Part shown: piece after piece, positions 60,957 through 64,000 of the stretch
Layout of the letters: every line of letters starts with the position of its first letter
Position numbering within the stretch: the stretch's first letter is position 1
Assembly (NCBI RefSeq): GCF_016919405.1
Contig: NZ_CP070353.1
Span: forward strand, 1,426,001 to 1,490,000
Direction: 5' to 3'
Source of the DNA: Ensifer sp. PDNC004
Lineage (GTDB): Bacteria > Pseudomonadota > Alphaproteobacteria > Rhizobiales > Rhizobiaceae
DNA length: 64,000 nucleotides
The notes under the pieces: model-generated
Databases searched by the model: none
Told to the model about the DNA's origin: nothing
What the model saw: the letters and a program-made list of their open reading frames with translations, nothing else
Translations under genes and position numbers: made by a program

Positions 60957-62395
60957 AAGAAGGTCCGCGCCGCGACTTCAGCGGCGTTTCCGAGCGGGCC
61001 GCCGATCAGGACGTATCCGAGAACGAACAGCCCCGAGAGACCGAAGACCAGCCGCAGTTCGCCGGCGGTGCGGGCAAACTCGCCCTTGGCATCGTCGAAC
61101 CACATCACCTTGATGACGCGCAGGTAGTAGTAGGCGCCGACAACCGATGCGAGAACGCCGATGATGGCGAGTGCATAGAGCTGAGCTTCGATGGCCGCCA
61201 TGAAGACGAAGTACTTCCCGAAGAAGCCTGCCATCGGCGGGATGCCGGCGAGCGAGAACATCAGGACGGTCAGCACGGTCGCCATGAAGGGGTTGGTCTG
61301 CGACAGACCGGCGAGGTCGTCGACGTTCTCGACGTTTTCGCCTTCCTTGCGGCGCATCGCCAGGATGCAGGCGAAGGTGCCGAGCGTCATGACCATGTAG
61401 ATGAGCATGTAGAGCAGCACGCCGCGAACACCGGCCATGGAGCCGGCGGCAAGGCCGACCAGCGCGTAGCCCATGTGGCCGATCGAGGAATAGGCCATCA
61501 GGCGCTTGATGTTCTTCTGGCCGATCGCCGCGAACGCGCCGAGCAGCATCGATGCGATCGAGATGAAGACGATGATCTGCTGCCAGTCGGCAACGACGGG
61601 CTCGAAGGCGTTGATGACAATGCGAACGAGGATCGCCATGGCGGCGACCTTCGGTGCCGCCGCGAAGAAGGCGGTGACCGGCGTCGGCGCGCCTTCGTAA
61701 ACGTCCGGCGTCCACATGTGGAACGGCACGGCCGAGATCTTGAAGGCAAGGCCGGCAAGCACGAAGACCAGACCGAAGATCAGGCCGAGCGAGCGGCCTT
61801 CAGCCGTCAGCGCAGCGGCGATCTGGGTGAAGCCGGTGTGGCCGGTGAAGCCGTAGATCAGCGACATGCCGTAGAGCAGCATGCCCGAAGAAAGCGCACC
61901 AAGGACGAAGTACTTCAGGCCTGCTTCCGTCGAGCGCACGCTATCGCGGTTGATGGCGGCGACGACATAAAGGGCCAGCGACTGCAGTTCCAGCGACAGG
62001 TAGAGCGACATCAGGTCGTTGGCCGAGATCATCAGGAGCATGCCGAGCGTTGCCAGCACCAGGAGCACCGGAAACTCGAAACGGTCGATCTGGGCAGAGC
62101 GCGCATGGCCGACCGTCATCACCAGGGCGGTGATGGAGCCGATCAGGGCAAGAACCTTCATGAACTTGGCGAAGGGATCCGACAGGAAGGCGCCGCCATA
62201 GGCTTCGCCTTCACCAGTCTTCAGAACGAGCCAGAGGCCGGCGATGATCAGAACGGCAACCGCAAGACCGGTGACCGTCGACGCCGACTTCTCGCCGGAA
62301 AACACGCCAATCATCAGCAATGCCATCGCGCCGACCGCGAGGATCAGCTCGGGGATCGAGAGTTGCAGGCTTGCAAGGAGGGTTTCAGCAGTCAT
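60953..62395 (-). CDS. nuoN: NADH-quinone oxidoreductase subunit N
   Basis: One of three antiporter-like, proton-pumping membrane subunits of complex I. The 480-residue protein has about 14 helices, with the key lysine and glutamate positions in the antiporter-like core, around [20 protein letters not shown] and [12 protein letters not shown]. The ATG at 62395 is used; the TTG at 62401 is an alternative with a slightly better-placed AGGA. It follows nuoM by 19 bases and overlaps birA. Confidence 0.95.
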   Translation of the reverse strand: MTAETLLASLQLSIPELILAVGAMALLMIGVFSGEKSASTVTGLAVAVLIIAGLWLVLKTGEGEAYGGAFLSDPFAKFMKVLALIGSITALVMTVGHARSAQIDRFEFPVLLVLATLGMLLMISANDLMSLYLSLELQSLALYVVAAINRDSVRSTEAGLKYFVLGALSSGMLLYGMSLIYGFTGHTGFTQIAAALTAEGRSLGLIFGLVFVLAGLAFKISAVPFHMWTPDVYEGAPTPVTAFFAAAPKVAAMAILVRIVINAFEPVVADWQQIIVFISIASMLLGAFAAIGQKNIKRLMAYSSIGHMGYALVGLAAGSMAGVRGVLLYMLIYMVMTLGTFACILAMRRKEGENVENVDDLAGLSQTNPFMATVLTVLMFSLAGIPPMAGFFGKYFVFMAAIEAQLYALAIIGVLASVVGAYYYLRVIKVMWFDDAKGEFARTAGELRLVFGLSGLFVLGYVLIGGPLGNAAEVAARTFF

Positions 62396-62414
62396 GTCCA
62401 ATCACGTCCTGTGG

Positions 62415-63926
62415 TCATTGCACCGAAAGCGCAACGTTTTGCGCTGCCTGCAGGGCTGCGGAGTAGTTGTTGACGAGCAGATCCACGGAGGCCGCAGTCG
62501 CATCGAAGATCGGTGCCGGGTAGACGCCGAAGAAGATCGTCAGGATCACCAGCGGATAAAGGATGGCCTTTTCGCGCGGCGACAGGTCGAGCAACGCCTT
62601 CAGGCTTTCCTTTTCCAAGGCACCGAACACGACCCGGCGATAGAGCCAGAGCGCGTAAGCCGCCGACAGGATCACGCCGGAGGTGGCAAAGAGCGCAACC
62701 CAGGTGTTGGCACGGAAGGCGCCAACCAGGGTCAGCACTTCACCCACGAAGCTGGACGTGCCCGGCAGGCCGACGTTCGCCATGGTGAACACCATGAAGG
62801 CGACGGCATATTTCGGCATGTTGTTGACGAGACCGCCATAGGCGGAGATTTCGCGTGTGTGCAGACGATCGTAGACAACGCCGACGCAAAGGAAGAGCGC
62901 GCCCGAGACGATGCCGTGCGACAGCATCTGGAAGATCGCACCCTGAACGCCCTGAACGTTGGCAGCAAAGATACCCATTGTCACGTAGCCCATGTGTGCC
63001 ACCGACGAATAGGCGATCAGCTTCTTGATGTCGGTCTGCATCAGCGCCACCAGCGAGGTGTAGATGATGGCGACGACCGAGAGCGTGAAGACGAACGGCT
63101 GGAAGTAGTCGGATGCCAACGGGAACATCGGCAGCGAGAAGCGCAAGAAGCCGTAACCACCGAGCTTAAGGAGCACGCCGGCCAGGATGACCGAGCCTGC
63201 GGTCGGCGCCTGAACGTGCGCGTCGGGAAGCCAGGTGTGGACCGGCCACATCGGCATCTTCACCGCAAAGGATGCGAAGAAGGCGAGCCAAAGCCAGGTC
63301 TGCATCTGGCGCGGGAAGTTATAGGCGAGCAACTGCGTGATGTCGGTCGTACCGGCCTGCCAGTACATCGCCATGATCGCAAGCAGCATCAGCACCGAGC
63401 CGAGCAGCGTATAGAGGAAGAACTTGTAGCTGGCGTAAACGCGGTCCTTGCCGCCCCAGACACCGATGATGAGGAACATCGGAATGAGGCCGGCTTCGAA
63501 GAACACGTAGAACAGCACGATATCGAGCGACACGAAGACGCCGATCATGAACGTTTCCAGGACCAGGAACGCGATCATGTATTCCTTGAGCCGTTTCTCG
63601 ATCGACAGCCAGCTTGCGAGCACGCAGAACGGCATGAGGAACGCCGAGAGCACGACGAACAGCATCGAGATGCCATCTATACCCAGATGGTAGGAAATGC
63701 CGGTGCCGAGCCACTCATGCTTTTCGATCATCTGGAAGCCGGGGTTCGAGGCATCGAACTGGTACCAGATATAGACCGACACCGCGAAGGTGAAGATCGT
63801 CGTCAGCAGCGATACGTTCAGGATATTCCGGCGGCCGTAGGCGCTGTCTTCCCTGACAAGCAAGAGAAGCAGAACGCCGACGAGCGGCATGAAGGTGACC
63901 GCGGAAAGTACGGGCCAATCGGTCAT
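62415..63926 (-). CDS. nuoM: NADH-quinone oxidoreductase subunit M
   Basis: Antiporter-like proton-pumping subunit of complex I. The 503-residue protein begins [15 protein letters not shown] and has about 14 helices, with the central lysine in [18 protein letters not shown] and [12 protein letters not shown] later. The ATG at 63926 shares a base with the TGA of nuoL, showing translational coupling; the frame is open upstream to 63953. Confidence 0.95.
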   Translation of the reverse strand: MTDWPVLSAVTFMPLVGVLLLLLVREDSAYGRRNILNVSLLTTIFTFAVSVYIWYQFDASNPGFQMIEKHEWLGTGISYHLGIDGISMLFVVLSAFLMPFCVLASWLSIEKRLKEYMIAFLVLETFMIGVFVSLDIVLFYVFFEAGLIPMFLIIGVWGGKDRVYASYKFFLYTLLGSVLMLLAIMAMYWQAGTTDITQLLAYNFPRQMQTWLWLAFFASFAVKMPMWPVHTWLPDAHVQAPTAGSVILAGVLLKLGGYGFLRFSLPMFPLASDYFQPFVFTLSVVAIIYTSLVALMQTDIKKLIAYSSVAHMGYVTMGIFAANVQGVQGAIFQMLSHGIVSGALFLCVGVVYDRLHTREISAYGGLVNNMPKYAVAFMVFTMANVGLPGTSSFVGEVLTLVGAFRANTWVALFATSGVILSAAYALWLYRRVVFGALEKESLKALLDLSPREKAILYPLVILTIFFGVYPAPIFDATAASVDLLVNNYSAALQAAQNVALSVQ

Positions 63927-64000
63927 CAGAAGGAACTCCTGAACATCATCCAAGTAACAAGCGCGGCAATGCCGATGAGCATCGCGAACGCGTAGTGATA
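63926..64000 (-). CDS. nuoL: NADH-quinone oxidoreductase subunit L, C-terminal end only
   Basis: Cut by the window edge. The last 24 codons encode a membrane helix ending [10 protein letters not shown], then TGA at 63928-63926. The order nuoL-nuoM-nuoN is the standard end of the nuo operon, so this is nuoL with little doubt even though only its final residues are visible. Confidence 0.85.
   Translation of the reverse strand, partial: YHYAFAMLIGIAALVTWMMFRSSF

Overview
The window is chromosomal DNA of an alphaproteobacterium of the Rhizobiales, most like Ensifer/Sinorhizobium. Supporting evidence is the GC-rich coding sequence, the divK-pleD pair, small alphaproteobacterial families (DUF2155, DUF1467, DUF983, DUF3572, DUF6105, the NDUFA12 homologue of complex I), a short prolyl-tRNA synthetase without the editing insert, SOS boxes of the GTTC-N7-GTTC type, CTTGAC-type -35 elements, and an sRNA gene beside proS where the rhizobial alpha-r45 sRNA is expected. 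There are no rRNA or tRNA genes, prophages, insertion sequences or CRISPR arrays. This is core chromosome with local accessory features.

Layout. 0-6 kb: a secreted hypothetical protein, then prfB (with its programmed +1 frameshift), mrcA and an AmiC-type amidase on the minus strand. 6-15 kb: rne behind a long leader, an aminotransferase, a DsbA-like thioredoxin-fold protein, and the run aroQ-accB-accC-aat. 15-25 kb: DUF2155, the complex I accessory subunit, three GNAT acetyltransferases, gatB apart from gatCA, DUF1294, a YjhX/TopAI homologue, a MASE1-GGDEF cyclase, a UPF0173 hydrolase, ruvX and a pair of small membrane proteins. 25-40 kb: an AEC carrier, an AidB-like protein, then a long plus-strand run pyrB-pyrC'-plsY-dprA-topA-rnr-DUF983-nudix-MFS-rpmG. 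40-46.5 kb: divK-pleD, DUF3572-HAD, dinB and an L,D-transpeptidase. 46.6-51.7 kb: dnaE and an SOS-linked block. 51.8-64 kb: a minus-strand series read from the right edge: nuoL (end only), nuoM, nuoN, birA, rnj, mce, DUF1467, [sRNA on the other strand], proS, lolC, lolD, then a second lolC carrying a remnant of the proS tail.

How the genes work together. Most are housekeeping: translation (prfB, gatCAB, proS, rpmG), RNA decay (RNases E, R and J all lie here), cell wall and lipoprotein export (mrcA, amidase, L,D-transpeptidase, lolCD), fatty acid and phospholipid synthesis (accBC, plsY), pyrimidines (pyrB with its partner), complex I, and cell-cycle signalling (divK, pleD).

Most notable observations. 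(1) Three matching SOS boxes (GTTC-N7-GTTC with T-rich spacers) lie within 7.3 kb, in front of dinB, a previously unlisted 28-residue membrane microprotein, and a DUF5680 gene. The microprotein resembles in size, topology and control the SOS-induced division inhibitors such as Caulobacter SidA. (2) lolC is duplicated (94% identical proteins) together with a diverged proS 3' end. (3) The PyrC next to pyrB lacks every metal ligand of dihydroorotase. (4) A 46-residue membrane protein gene is ATGA-coupled to DUF6105. (5) An alpha-r45-like sRNA and further structured intergenic elements are present.
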